From contig JBBCBC010000030.1 of NCBI GenBank assembly GCA_037126765.1, positions 7,586,786 through 7,650,785 of the forward strand: a stretch of 64,000 bases of DNA, given 5' to 3'. The position numbers and the translations under genes are program-made. How positions within the stretch are numbered: position 1 is the first letter of the stretch; every line of letters starts with the position of its first letter. Source of the DNA: Stenogyne calaminthoides (Eukaryota > Streptophyta > Magnoliopsida > Lamiales > Lamiaceae). The notes beneath the pieces were generated by a model. The model did no database searches. It was not told where the DNA came from and worked only from the letters and a program-made list of their open reading frames with translations. This document shows, piece by piece, positions 49,877 to 60,190 of this stretch.

Positions 49877-50202
49877 AGTGGTATCAGAGCGGGAGTTCAA
49901 AAGGTTCACTGATTTCAAAGTGACCACCTGAACTGATCTATTTTAAAACCCGTTTCTGTACTGATACAAACAAGTGGTATCAGAGCGGGAGTTCAAAAGG
50001 TTCACTGATTTCAAAGTGACCTTACCGAATCGATCTATTTTAAAACTTTGATCATCTTGATACAAACAAGTGGTATCAGAGCAGGAGTTCAAAAGATCAC
50101 TTTTAATGTGATTACCTGAACTGATCTTTTTTAACAAAAACCCGTTTCTGTAAAAGTGCATATATTTTAATGTTTTGGCTTCAATATCAAAAAGGGTGAA
50201 AT
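49877..50202 (+). other. Mini-internal domain B with three tandem primer-binding sites
   Basis: Primer-site copies start at 49879, 49975 and 50071, again 96 bp apart, followed by AT-rich sequence and the polypurine tract AAAAAGGGTGAAAT. The length and layout equal those of domain A. Confidence 0.9.
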
Positions 50203-50594
50203 TGTTGGGATATTTTAGTTTTGATTAATTATGCCAAAACATTATCAAATTGTGTTATTGAAGCTAATCTACAGATAACAAGTTTAGGAACGAAAAGAAC
50301 AAGTTGAGGAACTCACTAATCGAAGAAGATGATCGAGATCAGACGAGGCTGCAGACGAGACTGATCAAGCTCAGATGAGTATGATGAGTTCCGGAGTTAA
50401 CTGATGAGCTGTGCAAAAACAGAAGAGAAGAAAAGCTAAGCCAAATTTACCGTAAGATCGTAAGAGAAGGTTGCGATGAGACCGACGAGATCGTGACGTG
50501 ATTGAGACTGACAATGTAACCCGATGCGTATGACCTTATGCTATCCCCGATATGTTGACTGAAGATGTTGATCCGATCGAAATGAAATGATCGA
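50203..50594 (+). repeat. LTR C of the array, truncated
   Basis: It starts TGTTGGGATATTTTAG and follows the first ~390 bp of LTR A before stopping at the CACTACAG edge at 50595. The remainder is not found in the window. Confidence 0.8.
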
Positions 50595-51660
50595 CACTAC
50601 AGAAATCACGATTTCATGATTTAAATTTTTCGTGACGACACAAAATTCGTCACAATATGTTACCTAAAGGTGACAAATTTAATTTTCGTCACTAATAAGT
50701 GAGAATTTGTGACAAAATATTTTTTGTCACCATTGATACTTTTTTTTCGTCACTAATTCAAAGAATTCATGACAATACCAAGAAATCCGTCATAATAAAC
50801 TTTGGTGACAATATTCATAATATTTAATGACGATATTCAACGTCATGGAAAATACTATTTTTGTGACCACTATATGTTTTGTCATTAATTATTAAAAAGA
50901 ATTGGTGATTCACTTATTTCGTCACAATATTATTTGGTGACAATCTTAATTGTAATTAGTGACGATCATAGCCGTCATATAATATACAATTTTCATGATA
51001 ATTTTATGTATCGTCGTTAATTGTTCATAGTAATTAGTGACATATTCTTTCGTCACCAATATTTATATATAGTGACGATTAATAATAATTTTTAATGACA
51101 CACTTATTTCGTTACAATATTAATTGGTGATGATGTTAATTGTAATTAATGACGATCATAGTCGTCATATAATATAAAATTTTCATGACAATTTTATGTT
51201 TCGTCGTTAATTGTTCATAGTAATTGGTGACATATTCTTTCGTCACCAATATTTATATACAGTGACGATTAATAATCATTTTCTAATGACACACTTATTT
51301 CGTCATAATATTATTTGGTGACGATCTTCATGGTAATTAGTGACGATCATAGTCGTCATATAATATAATTTTTTCATGATAATTTTTTTGTTTCGTCGTT
51401 AATTCTTCATAGTAATTTTTGACATATTCTTTCGTCACCAATATTTATATATAATGACGATTAATAATTATTTTTTAGTGACGCACTTTCTTCGTCATAA
51501 TATTATTCGGTGACGATCTTCATTGTATTTAGTGACGATCAATATTGGTCATATAATATAAAATTTTCATGACGGTTTTATGTTTCGTCATTAGTTGTTC
51601 ATAGTAATTAGTGACATATTCTTTCGTCACCAATTTATATATATGGTGACGATTAAAATA
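50595..51660 (+). mobile_element. Left end of a second CACTA-type transposon
   Basis: The sequence CACTACAGAAATCACG opens at 50595 and is followed by a dense field of GTGACGA / TCGTCAC motifs on both strands, typical of CACTA subterminal regions. No matching right end (..CTGTAGTG) occurs before 64000, ignoring the copia insertion. The rest of LTR C, which should follow the right end, is absent too. The element either runs past the window or has lost its right end. Confidence 0.65.
50900..51655. repeat. ~188-bp subterminal tandem repeats (4 units)
   Basis: Units begin near 50906, 51098, 51284 and 51474 with a CACTTATTTCGTCACAATAT-type start. They share GTGACGATCATAGTCGTCAT and CTTTCGTCACCAATATTTAT blocks. 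The repeated GTGACG/CGTCAC sites would be transposase-binding sites. Confidence 0.85.
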
Positions 51661-51699
51661 TAAAATATAAATTTTATAAACTAAAATTACAAATAAACT

Positions 51700-52450
51700 T
51701 TAATAAAAAGTTGGATCCATTAAGGTTCAAACATAGGACCCCTTACATGAATTAAGATAAATACACCACTAGGCCGAACATAACATTGTGTTTTATTATT
51801 TTTATAAAAGGATTCATTAAGGTTCGAACACATGACCTCAAAATAAAAATTAAAAAAAAAATTGTATCCATCAAGTATCGAACACAGGACCCCTTACATA
51901 CAAGAATAAATATAACTACACCACTAGACCACATGCACACTATGTCTTTAGTTATTTTTTTAAAAGTATTTCAACATAAAAGCTCACCTTAATCAACACA
52001 TTCAATTGACAATAACTTAAAAATAAAATACAATAATAAAATTCGAACACAAGACCCCTTAATTAAACTTGACAAGCAACAACCAAATAAGTTAGATAAT
52101 TTATATCCTTTATATTGAAATGTATTATTTAATATATTTTAACCATAAATTTTTCCATATAAAATATAGATTTTATTAAATAAAGGGTAATTCTTAGTGG
52201 GCAGATTCTGCTCTGGGCAGAAAAGACTATTTTAGACTTGGTGGGCTTGATTGAGGGCATATTTTGGTGGGCTTGATTGAGGGCAAATTTTTTTTAATGA
52301 TTCTGCTCTGGGCAGAATTTGTCCATTTAACATCTCCCTTAAATAAAATTGCAAATATAAAATTTATTAAATTATATTAAATAAAATCAAAAAATATAAA
52401 TGTTCATCCATTACCTTAAGAAGACAACTACACCACGGGACCAAACATTG
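51700..52450 (-). repeat. Tandem tRNA-like modules (A-box/B-box-like)
   Basis: Read on the minus strand, GGCCTAGTGGTGTA (51775-51762) is followed ~35 bases later by GGGGTCCTATGTTTGAACC (51742-51724). The pattern recurs at 51930-51916 with 51893-51875. Partial copies occur at 51829-51821 (GTTCGAACC), 52060-52041 and 52442-52428. The arrangement resembles the tRNA A box and T-arm/B box. No full cloverleaf is visible, so it is not called a tRNA gene. Confidence 0.5.
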
Positions 52451-52500
52451 CATTTGTCTTTGGTATTTTGCCTAAAAATATTTCAATCAAACATCTCGCC
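52180..52500. other. AT-rich stretch with a short duplicated motif
   Basis: GATTCTGCTCTGGGCAGAA occurs at ~52205 and ~52299, and between them TTGGTGGGCTTGATTGAGGG occurs twice. No gene is visible. Confidence 0.5.
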
Positions 52501-52797
52501 TAAATATATCTACATCTGCGCCTTCGTCACTGATTTTTTTTTTCAATCTCTAATCGCGAATTTCAGGGCACCAGAATACACCAAAATAGCGTGAAGGTTT
52601 TGGCGTGAAAATCATTGGAAATTTGGGTGAAAGTTCACCAGAAATTTGGGTGAAGGTTTTCAATCTCTCCCAATTCTATATTCCCAATTGTTTCTTCTCT
52701 CAATTGGTTAGTTTCCCAATTGGTGTGAAGTTTGGATTTGTGAGTCAATGTTCTTGATTCCTGAAATTATTCCAGGAATTGAGCAAAACAGTAATAG
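52500..52797 (+). other. Possible 5' untranslated exon of a host-like gene
   Basis: C/T-rich leader-like sequence with short GGTGAAGGTTT / GGTGAAAGTTC repeats ends at AATAG followed by a GTACGC donor at 52798. The following ~1.7 kb is T-rich and intron-like, up to the acceptor at 54477-54478. Start and function are inferred. Confidence 0.35.
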
Positions 52798-54478
52798 GTA
52801 CGCTTCCTCTGTTAATGTTAATTCTTGATGATTGCTTCTTCAAAACTTTCTATCATCTATATGGGGATTTTTTCTGTTTCTCGATCTCAATGTTGGAGCT
52901 GTATTACTGTGTTTCTGTTAGTTCTATTTTTAATTATAGAGAGTCCATGATGATTGGATTGCTAGTTCTGATTTTAGATGAATTGTTGGATTTGAGACTG
53001 GGTGAGATTTATCCCATCGAGCTAGATGTTCTTTGTTCAATTCAGATAAATGTTGTACTTGAGATAATATACTGATTAGCTTTCTCTTTAGAATTGACTG
53101 TGTAAAATATATCTAGCTAGTGAATTTGAAGATTGAATTGATTGCATGTTTTATATTTGGATGACATAATGGAATTCATTTGTGGCCTTGTTGGTTTGCA
53201 TATTTGAAAATACATCATGAATTCATTTTTTACCTTATTCGATATTATTTGTGTCGAATTCTTTTCTTGAGGATTGATTGGGTAAAATAGTCTAGCTAGT
53301 TGCATGTTTTATGTTTAGATGACATACTGGAATCATGATTGGCCTTATAGGTATTATAGTATGGAGTTGAATGAATGGGTACCCTATTCAGCTGAGCCTT
53401 CTTATGGACTTTCCCATATTGATAGATTAGAGGGATCTCTTACTTGAGGAATTATGGTCAATCCAATTTTTTGTCAAAAGTTGAAAATCATAATAATAAT
53501 AACAATAAAGAAATAGAAGAAATGATATAGCAGGGGTAAGATGACCTGGTGATGATATGGCAATGAAGTGGCTACATTTAGTTTATCAATCCACTATTAC
53601 CTATATAGTGTCATTCCCTGATAATTTAGGAAGTTCCTCAATGAATTGTCATTGAGATGTCACTCCAAGCTTGTTGAGGGATTGGTAGAAGTTGTAATAG
53701 ACCTGGTGTCTTTACTAGTTCATGTTTGCATACTGATGCACATCCTTTTAAAGCGTAGGCCACCAGAAAATATTTCTGATTTTCTGATAAGTGGTTGCTT
53801 CTCTTTAGTGACCCCATGGAAGAAGTGTGAATGAAGTGTATGATTTTTTACCTTAACTCATTTTCCAAACCAGCATAAAGCTTTCCCTTATATCTCACTA
53901 ATACACCTGAATAAGTGAATAAATACATGATATATATAGTGAAAAACTAAGCTTCAGTAATTGTTTGTGAAACTAAAAGTCGGGCCATTCTCGATAACTC
54001 TCTTGTATTTCCAATACCTTAACTTAAAAATTCAAACAACTCGAAATTGGTTAGTAACAACAAATAGTTCATTGCTTTTGATTTCTATTCTATGCCATGA
54101 AAATTCAAATTCATATGCACATACATATGGTTTTTCTTATAAAATGGATGCAAAAATTTCTATCAATAATAATCTAGAAATAATATCTAGGCAAATTTAT
54201 GGTATATGCTTTATCATGCGCACTGCTCTAGCATTAGCTAAAATGATCTTTTATGACTCGAACACTTTTAAGAATATGAAATCAAGCTTTTAAAACACGA
54301 GATAAAATAAAACAGAACCACTGACATACTGTAATAAGTTCCAGTTTCTCTACCAGGGGCATTAATGGAAAATGCTACCAGGTGAATGTGCTGAACTTCT
54401 TGTTAGATTTAGAATTAATTTTGTAATACATGTTTGTAGCATTTTGGTAGCTATGGTTTTACTAGCTAATTTTTGAAG
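52798..54478 (+). other. Intron-like, gene-free stretch
   Basis: T-rich sequence without a sustained frame. Two ~90-bp segments (~53105-53200 and ~53290-53350) share TCTAGCTAGT...TTGCATGTTTTAT...GATGACATA. No transposon edge is visible. It would be the first intron of the proposed gene. Confidence 0.35.
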
Positions 54479-54479
54479 C

Positions 54480-54566
54480 ATGGGACTGAAGAACATGACG
54501 CCTCGAACTAAAGAATGCGACTCTGAGACAGAGTCAAGACTCGAGTCACTTCCTGCTGAGTTGCTG
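54480..54566 (+). CDS. Candidate first coding exon of an F-box-like gene (partial)
   Basis: After an AG acceptor (54477-54478) the exon opens with ATG at 54480. It encodes 29 residues ending ESRLESLPAELL, then meets a GTATCT donor at 54567. The next acceptor, TATATAG, ends at 63984, where the frame continues V-A-I-K-H. Across the intron the pattern L-P-x-E-L-L-x-x-I fits the start of an F-box (SKP1-binding) motif. The evidence is a short pattern plus in-phase splice sites, so the identification is tentative. The rest lies beyond the window. The copia element at 54576 sits in its intron. Confidence 0.4.
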
Positions 54567-54575
54567 GTATCTAGC

Positions 54576-56417
54576 TGTTGGGATTATACTAGAAAGTATG
54601 CTTTTTACTTTTGTATAATCAAAACTGAATTTTCGAACTTATTTACTGAAATAAATTGTTTATCACTGATGCTTTAAATATTATCGAATGTTACATATAT
54701 TTACTGCATAACTGTTCAAATAAGTCGTACATGTTACATTGTAGTTAATTTAGTGATACCAGATCACAGAAGATTAAATTAACAGTCCCTTGTAACTAAA
54801 AGTACGCCATTCACGACCTAAATGGAAATGAACAACCCATCGTGAAAGGTTGAAGTGTAAGGCTCAGATTGGCTTGTCTTGACCAAGAGATTACACTAGT
54901 GCATGACTGATGCACTGAATAGGACCTACAGGAGGATAAATTCTTCAGAACTGAACAAGGAAGAATTAGACCTCAGTGGTTCGTTATTTCTTAATCTTCG
55001 TCCCTTAAATAGGATCACGTGGGATTGGTAACTATTGCATTGACTTATCATGGGTAGCGAATCAGCGAGATTCAATACTTTTTATCTTGGGCAATATTAT
55101 TAGTCACATGTGATTGCTAAGATTTAATACGAAGAATCGTGTGCAAGTACGCTTGTTCGATTTGCCCCCTTGGGAGGTTCATAAGCTTTATCATACCAAA
55201 TCTTGCAAGTGGAATTAGTTTCCGGTATGGATAATAATGTTGAACCGTTCCTTGACCAAGGATAAAAGATATTAATTAATGGAAAGCTATTTCAGTGGCT
55301 TGAATTAATTAATGGGCTAGATAATCTTAAACACGGAAAATAATGACCGGGAGCCATATTGACTGTAATATGGGTTAAGATGGATAGTGCAATATTAATT
55401 ATGTAGTGGGATTAATTAATATTTATGGGCTTGAATAATATTGTGGCTCAATATTAGATATCCAAGGTCCATTAGAAGATCCAATCTTAATTCTCCTAAA
55501 GGCCCCCTGAGTAGCCCAACATATAGTCCAATAACTGTAAAAGGTGATTAAAATAAAATAAATATTGTTGCTTAATTTTTCTAAGAATTTCGAAAATTAT
55601 AGATAAGATTGGAGAAATATTTTCTTTGAATTTTGTTATGGAATAAAGATATGTATTCTTGGAATACAAGATTATCTCATTAAATTCAAGAAATCTTCCA
55701 CTTGGTTATCTATAGTGATATTTTCGAAAATTTGAAAATATAGTGGGCAAGAAAGATTTTCTTGATTTTCTTGAAAATATATTATGGAAGATATGTATTT
55801 CTTGAAATACAAGAATATCTCATAAATTCAAGAAGATCCAAATCTTGGATTCTTGACCCCATATTTTCGAAAATTCCATAATATAGATAAGGTGGGATTT
55901 TTGTGGAAATATTATAATTATGGGAAAAAGAATATAAGAGATATATTCAAGATTTCTTGGAGATCAAGAAAAGATTTTCCCACATTGTTTTATCACTAAA
56001 AATTCGACCACCTTGTGATCTATAAATAGATGATGATTCTTTCATTCCCAAGTACAATTCTATGTGCTGGAAAAATTAGTAAATCCACAAAGGTGGTGCA
56101 ACAAAATTTATTTTCCTTTTGTTAAATCACTCACAAGAGTCCTTCCACCGGATAGTCGAACGAGGGCTAAGGGAATACTTGGGAAGTCCTTTCGGTTAGT
56201 CTAATCAACCACACATTTGCCATCCCAAGAGGTACGTTCACGTAAACTCGTAGAATTCCGCATGCGTAGGTTTTACGTGAATTATTATATGCATGTTGTG
56301 TTGTTGGATTATTATTTGAATTAATATAGGATTAATTCATGCTAGTAATAATTATAAGAATTAAATTTGTATTTAAATATTCACCCCGAATAGATCTGTG
56401 CAACTTATTCCCCGACA
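54576..56417 (+). repeat. 5' LTR of the full-length copia element
   Basis: 1842 bp, TGTTGGGATTATACTAG... to ...CCCCGACA. The TATA box TATAAATAG is at 56021-56029. It is very close to the 3' LTR, and many of the differences lie at CAG/CTG sites. Confidence 0.92.
56021..56029 (+). promoter_or_regulatory. TATA box of the 5' LTR
   Basis: TATAAATAG after CCTTGTGATC; the counterpart in the 3' LTR is at 63401. It drives the genomic RNA. Confidence 0.6.
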
Positions 56418-56419
56418 AC

Positions 56420-56435
56420 TGGTATCAGAGCCACG
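56420..56435 (+). promoter_or_regulatory. Primer-binding site (initiator tRNA-Met)
   Basis: TGGTATCAGAGCCACG lies two bases after the 5' LTR end and matches the plant initiator tRNA-Met 3' end. Confidence 0.9.
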
Positions 56436-57919
56436 GTTTCGGGCTCTGAATTTTAAAATTGTAATTTAATTCGTTGACATTAAATTTGAAATTGGATAGT
56501 AGAATTGCTAGATCTGTTTTGCAGGTATCCAATTGTCATGGAATTTAATGTGTTTATTTATGCATGCATATAAACGGTGGTTTTTAATTCGATTTGTTCG
56601 GATTCGTTTTGCCTCGTGAGAAAATCCACGAGTAGATAAGAATTTGTTTGATTTGATCAATGTAATAGACTAGTCTAGATCTAGGTTTATTTATTTTTTG
56701 TAAATAAATTATAACCGGATCGAGAAACAAGGACGGAGACGAAGAATTAAAGGATTTAAATCCAGAATCGGGCGAGGGCGGGCGTCGTCGAGAAACATGC
56801 CAAGGCCGGCACGACGCGACGCGGACGCGACAGCACGCACGCAAGACGGCTGGCGCAGGCCGAGGGCTAAGCGTGTTCAGATTCAACACAGGTTATGGGC
56901 GCTTAGGCGACGCGTAATCTGCGGTGGAGAGTTCTGTGCGACGGAGGCGGCGCGCGGCGGGACGCCAAGCTAAGAACTACGGGGGGCATCTAGCGATACA
57001 TATGGATGCGGCGATGCTGCGCGCGCCGCCGCCGAGAGTTAAGCGAGCCTCGCCGAGGCCGCTGAGGGGGGCGAAGGGCTCGCTGACTCGGGCGAGAGTC
57101 AACTCGCCAAGTGGGCTGGCCGGATGCGGCGCGTATCCTTTACGGAAATGGCGTGGCGCCGAGATGGAGTATTTTTTCGAGACAATCGAGGGGAGAAATT
57201 CAAGACGGTGTTTCTTCAAGATCAAGCCAAGAAAAATCAAACCATTACAATTGGATAATTTGTGCCCAATATGTTTATTTTTCTGTTTAGCTTGATTTAT
57301 TTTGTGCTATCTTATGCTTTATTTAATTTGTTTAAATGTGTTTGCATGAGAATTACCCAAATGAAAAATCTCACCTTCAAAATTACTAAATATGTTTAAA
57401 TAATTAATTGACAATTTTATTCCGGATAATAAAATTGAATTAATTTTGACCTCCATGATTTATTTATTTGTGAATTCTTTTGGAGAAATTCCCCCCACGG
57501 GACGGTCAAAAGATAGCTTTCACATGAATGAATTCCAAACGGATGATTGTGGGTTATTACTAGTGGCGACGATGACCTCCCCGAGGCTCGCTCAAAGCGA
57601 AATAATAATTTCAGATTTAATCATGGTTATTACTTAGGTATAAAATTGATATGCATATACTTCCTCAAGTCCCTGCGATTTTATATTGGTCAAGTGGGAG
57701 CCAACTATTAATCTAGATATCAAAGGTTTGTAACTGTTCTTGTTTGTAACCTGCTTGAATGTGTTTAAATAATGACCCACCCCACGTGGCTTATTTAAAC
57801 TGTTTTTAGATGTTGGCTGATGCATGTTCATATTTTTTTTGAGACTTTAATATGATGCATGTGATCAAACCTTGTGATATATTTGTGCTTATGCATATTA
57901 TTATTTATTTCAGTTCATC
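56436..57919 (+). other. Untranslated leader with GC-rich island
   Basis: About 1.5 kb lies between PBS and gag. The segment 56750-57180 is strongly GC- and CpG-rich (blocks such as GCGCGCCGCCGCCGAG) within AT-rich flanks. Leaders at 33780-34240 and 27703-27760 have the same island, though the sequences differ. Short open frames here are not credible genes. It is likely to hold RNA structure for packaging or dimerisation (inference). Confidence 0.6.
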
Positions 57920-58724
57920 ATGTCGCAACCTTTTAATCCACTATTCAATATACTTAAAGACAATTTGCTCACTGGAGAAAATTTTGTTGATTGGAATCGA
58001 AAACTCACTATTGTCCTCACTGCACAAAGCCATAACTGGGTTCTGACCACACCTAACCCGGAAAAACCATCAGATGAGTCCACTAAAACGGTTAAGAAAG
58101 AGTATGCTGACTGGGATCAGTCTAACGAAATGGCAAAGTGTACCATCTTGGCTTCTATGTCAGATGTGTTGCAACACCAACACCATAACGTTCAGACCGC
58201 TGTGGAAATCATGCTAGTCTTAAAGTGATGTTTCAACATCGAGCCGTAAAGCTCGTCGGATCACCATGAGGGACTTGCTCTCTCTATGAAAATGGTGGAG
58301 GAACACCAGAAGGAGCACGTTCTCCGGATGATGGCTCACCTTAATAAACTTGAGGTACTTGGCTGAATACGATATCGAGACCCAAATAGATTTCGTCTTT
58401 GCACTCTCTGCCGAAAAAAGTTTTGAATGAGCTCATTCGAACTACCAGATGAATAATCAGAAGTTCTCGATGGCTGATCTGTTGCAAGCTTTAGTCTCGG
58501 CAGAGGCGATATTGGGGCAAAAGAGCCAAGCCTTGGTGGCAAACGGACCTTCTTCTTCTAGGCCAAGGGGTGGTAAGAACAAGAAAAGGGCCAAAGGCCA
58601 CAAGCAAGTGAACTCAGCCAATGGCAAAGATAAGGTGAAGAAAGGTGGTGGAGTGAACAAGCCAGCTAAGGGGAAGTGCTTCAACTGCGGTGAAAAAGGA
58701 CATTGGAGGTCAGCCTGTTCCTGA
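57920..58724 (+). pseudogene. copia gag with CCHC zinc knuckle
   Basis: ATG at 57920 follows a pyrimidine-rich ..TTTCAG stretch. The first 102 codons match the gag head (LLTGENFVDWNRKL). The frame closes at 58228, and fragments continue to a good C-terminal part, 58449-58724: a K/G-rich basic region and the knuckle CFNCGEKGHWRSAC (58677-58718), complete CX2CX4HX4C. A stop follows it. Two or more frame changes lie between 58200 and 58450. Gag builds the particle and the knuckle binds genomic RNA. Confidence 0.8.
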
Positions 58725-59014
58725 CCCAAAAGGAATGGAACAAAAGGTAATTCTCACGCACTAGTTGTTGAAACTTTGTTTAGCGGCGTATGCCTCCCAT
58801 TTATGGGTGGTGGATACGGGATCCACTGATCATGTTTGTTTCACATTACAGGGGTTCAAGCGGACCCGGCAACATAGTGGGAGTGAGGTCCTCATCACAC
58901 TGGGCAATGCTACGAGAGTGGCAGCTGAAGCAGTGTGAGAAGTGCACCTGTCTTTTGAAGACAAGAGTTTTAATTTTAAGAGATGTTCTTTACGTTTTGA
59001 ATTTTTGAAAGAAT
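58725..59014 (+). pseudogene. copia aspartic protease, broken
   Basis: The active-site motif WVVDTGSTDHVC is readable with Asp at 58813-58815, but stops and frame changes lie on both sides. The later segment RDVLYVLNF at ~58980 is the usual end of the protease fold. Confidence 0.7.
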
Positions 59015-60190
59015 TTGATTTCAGTTTCTAAACTTTTTTATGATGGATATTCGGTTACTTTTAATAAAGTTGTTACCATTTGTCTTTTTGATAAATTTAT
59101 CTGTCATGGAACATTGTCGAATAATCTCTACACAATTAACTGTGCACACCACTCACGAAATGCATCCTATAACACATCAACTGTTTTCGAGAAAAGAAAA
59201 TGTTCATCAGACGTGAACGAGACACTTCTTTGGCATCTAAGATTAGGTCATATAAATCCAAAGAGGATCCAAAGGTTGGTGAAAGACGGTTCACTGGAGC
59301 TTCTCCAAGTTGAACCGATTCCAACCAGCGAATCATGTTTGGAGGGTAAAATGACCAAGAGGGCATTTGGAGCCAAGGGGAATAGGGCCAAAGAAGTGTT
59401 AGAGATCGTTCACACATATGTATGTGGTCCAATGTCAACCAAAGCAAGAAGAGGTTATGAGTATTTTGTCACTTTTATTGATGATTACTCAAGGTACGGT
59501 TACATTTTCCTTATGAAGCATAAATCTGAGACCTTTGAGAAATTCAAAGTATTTAAGGCTCAAGCAGAGAATCATAGGAAAAAACGTATCAAGTCTCTAC
59601 GATCTAATCGTGGAGGCGAATACCTCAGCGATGAGTTTTTGAACTACTTATCTGATGAAGGGATTGCATCCCAGCTCACTGCACCCGGAACCCCTCAACA
59701 AAAATGGGGTTGCAGAGCGAAGAAACGGAACTCTTTTGGTAATGGTTAGATCTGTTATGAGTTATGCGGATCTTCCCAAGTCGTTCTGGGGTCATGCCTT
59801 GGAAACAACAGCTTACATTCTGAACTTGGTGCCATCCAAATCGGTTCCCAAAACTCCCAAAGAATTGTGGACCGGGCGCAAGCCTAGTATGAGACACATG
59901 AGAATTTGGGGGTGTCCGGCCTACGTGTTGGACAAGGAAGCCGGTAAATTGGATCCTCGATCAGAATTAAGGTTGTTTGTAGGTTACCCAGAGGGAACAA
60001 AAGGGTGTATGTTCTATGGTCCCGAAGATCAAAAGGTGGTCATAAGCACCCACTTTAGATTTTTAGAAGAAGACTATATGAACCAAAGAAACCCCAGAAA
60101 TGAGATTACCTTAAATGAGCTTAGAGGGCAAACCTCAGTGCCAACTGTACTAGATGATATACCAAACGATACGTTTTCACAACCGGAGCC
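59015..60190 (+). pseudogene. copia integrase with two altered catalytic residues
   Basis: 59015-59749 holds the HHCC region (LWHLRLGHINPKRI...SESCLEGKM) and most of the catalytic core. The first catalytic Asp is Tyr (codon TAT, 59417-59419; H-T-Y-V-C-G-P where the minus-strand copy has H-T-D-V-C-G-P). The second is Asn (AAT, 59606-59608; S-N-R-G-G-E-Y). A one-base change near 59700 shifts the frame; 59655-60545 continues with the Glu of NGVAERRN kept and a C-terminal GYPEGTKGCMFY segment. The enzyme would be inactive as read. Confidence 0.85.

Larger units (their letters stand above)
46334..50594 (+). mobile_element. Non-autonomous LTR array: LTR A, mini-internal, LTR B, mini-internal, partial LTR C
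   Basis: Three copies of one LTR alternate with two ~330-bp internal segments. Each segment has a primer-site block at its start and a polypurine tract at its end. Neither encodes protein. The LTRs are ~1.6 kb, so this is larger than TRIM elements, while the interior is far smaller than in LARD elements. The array lies in the residual LTR of the minus-strand copia element and is cut at 50594 by a CACTA end. The LTRs resemble the LTR at 4870-6961, so that SIRE-like family is the probable source of enzymes. Confidence 0.85.

Noticed and set aside
51700..51942. A functional tRNA gene on the minus strand
   Set aside because: A-box and B-box-like pieces are present, but no acceptor stem pairing or anticodon arm could be made out, so only a tRNA-like repeat is claimed.
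51786..51992. Frames of 60-70 codons around 51750-52000
   Set aside because: They fall in the tRNA-like tandem repeats and are AT-rich chance frames on both strands.
53646..54293. Small open frames (62 and 110 codons) upstream of the F-box-like exon
   Set aside because: No splice support or domain, intron-like T-rich composition, and they conflict with the better exon at 54480.
56924..57295. 123-codon frame after the primer site of the full-length copia element
   Set aside because: Same GC-rich leader; the arginine/alanine-rich sequence is what random GC-rich DNA gives, and it is not shared with the other leaders.
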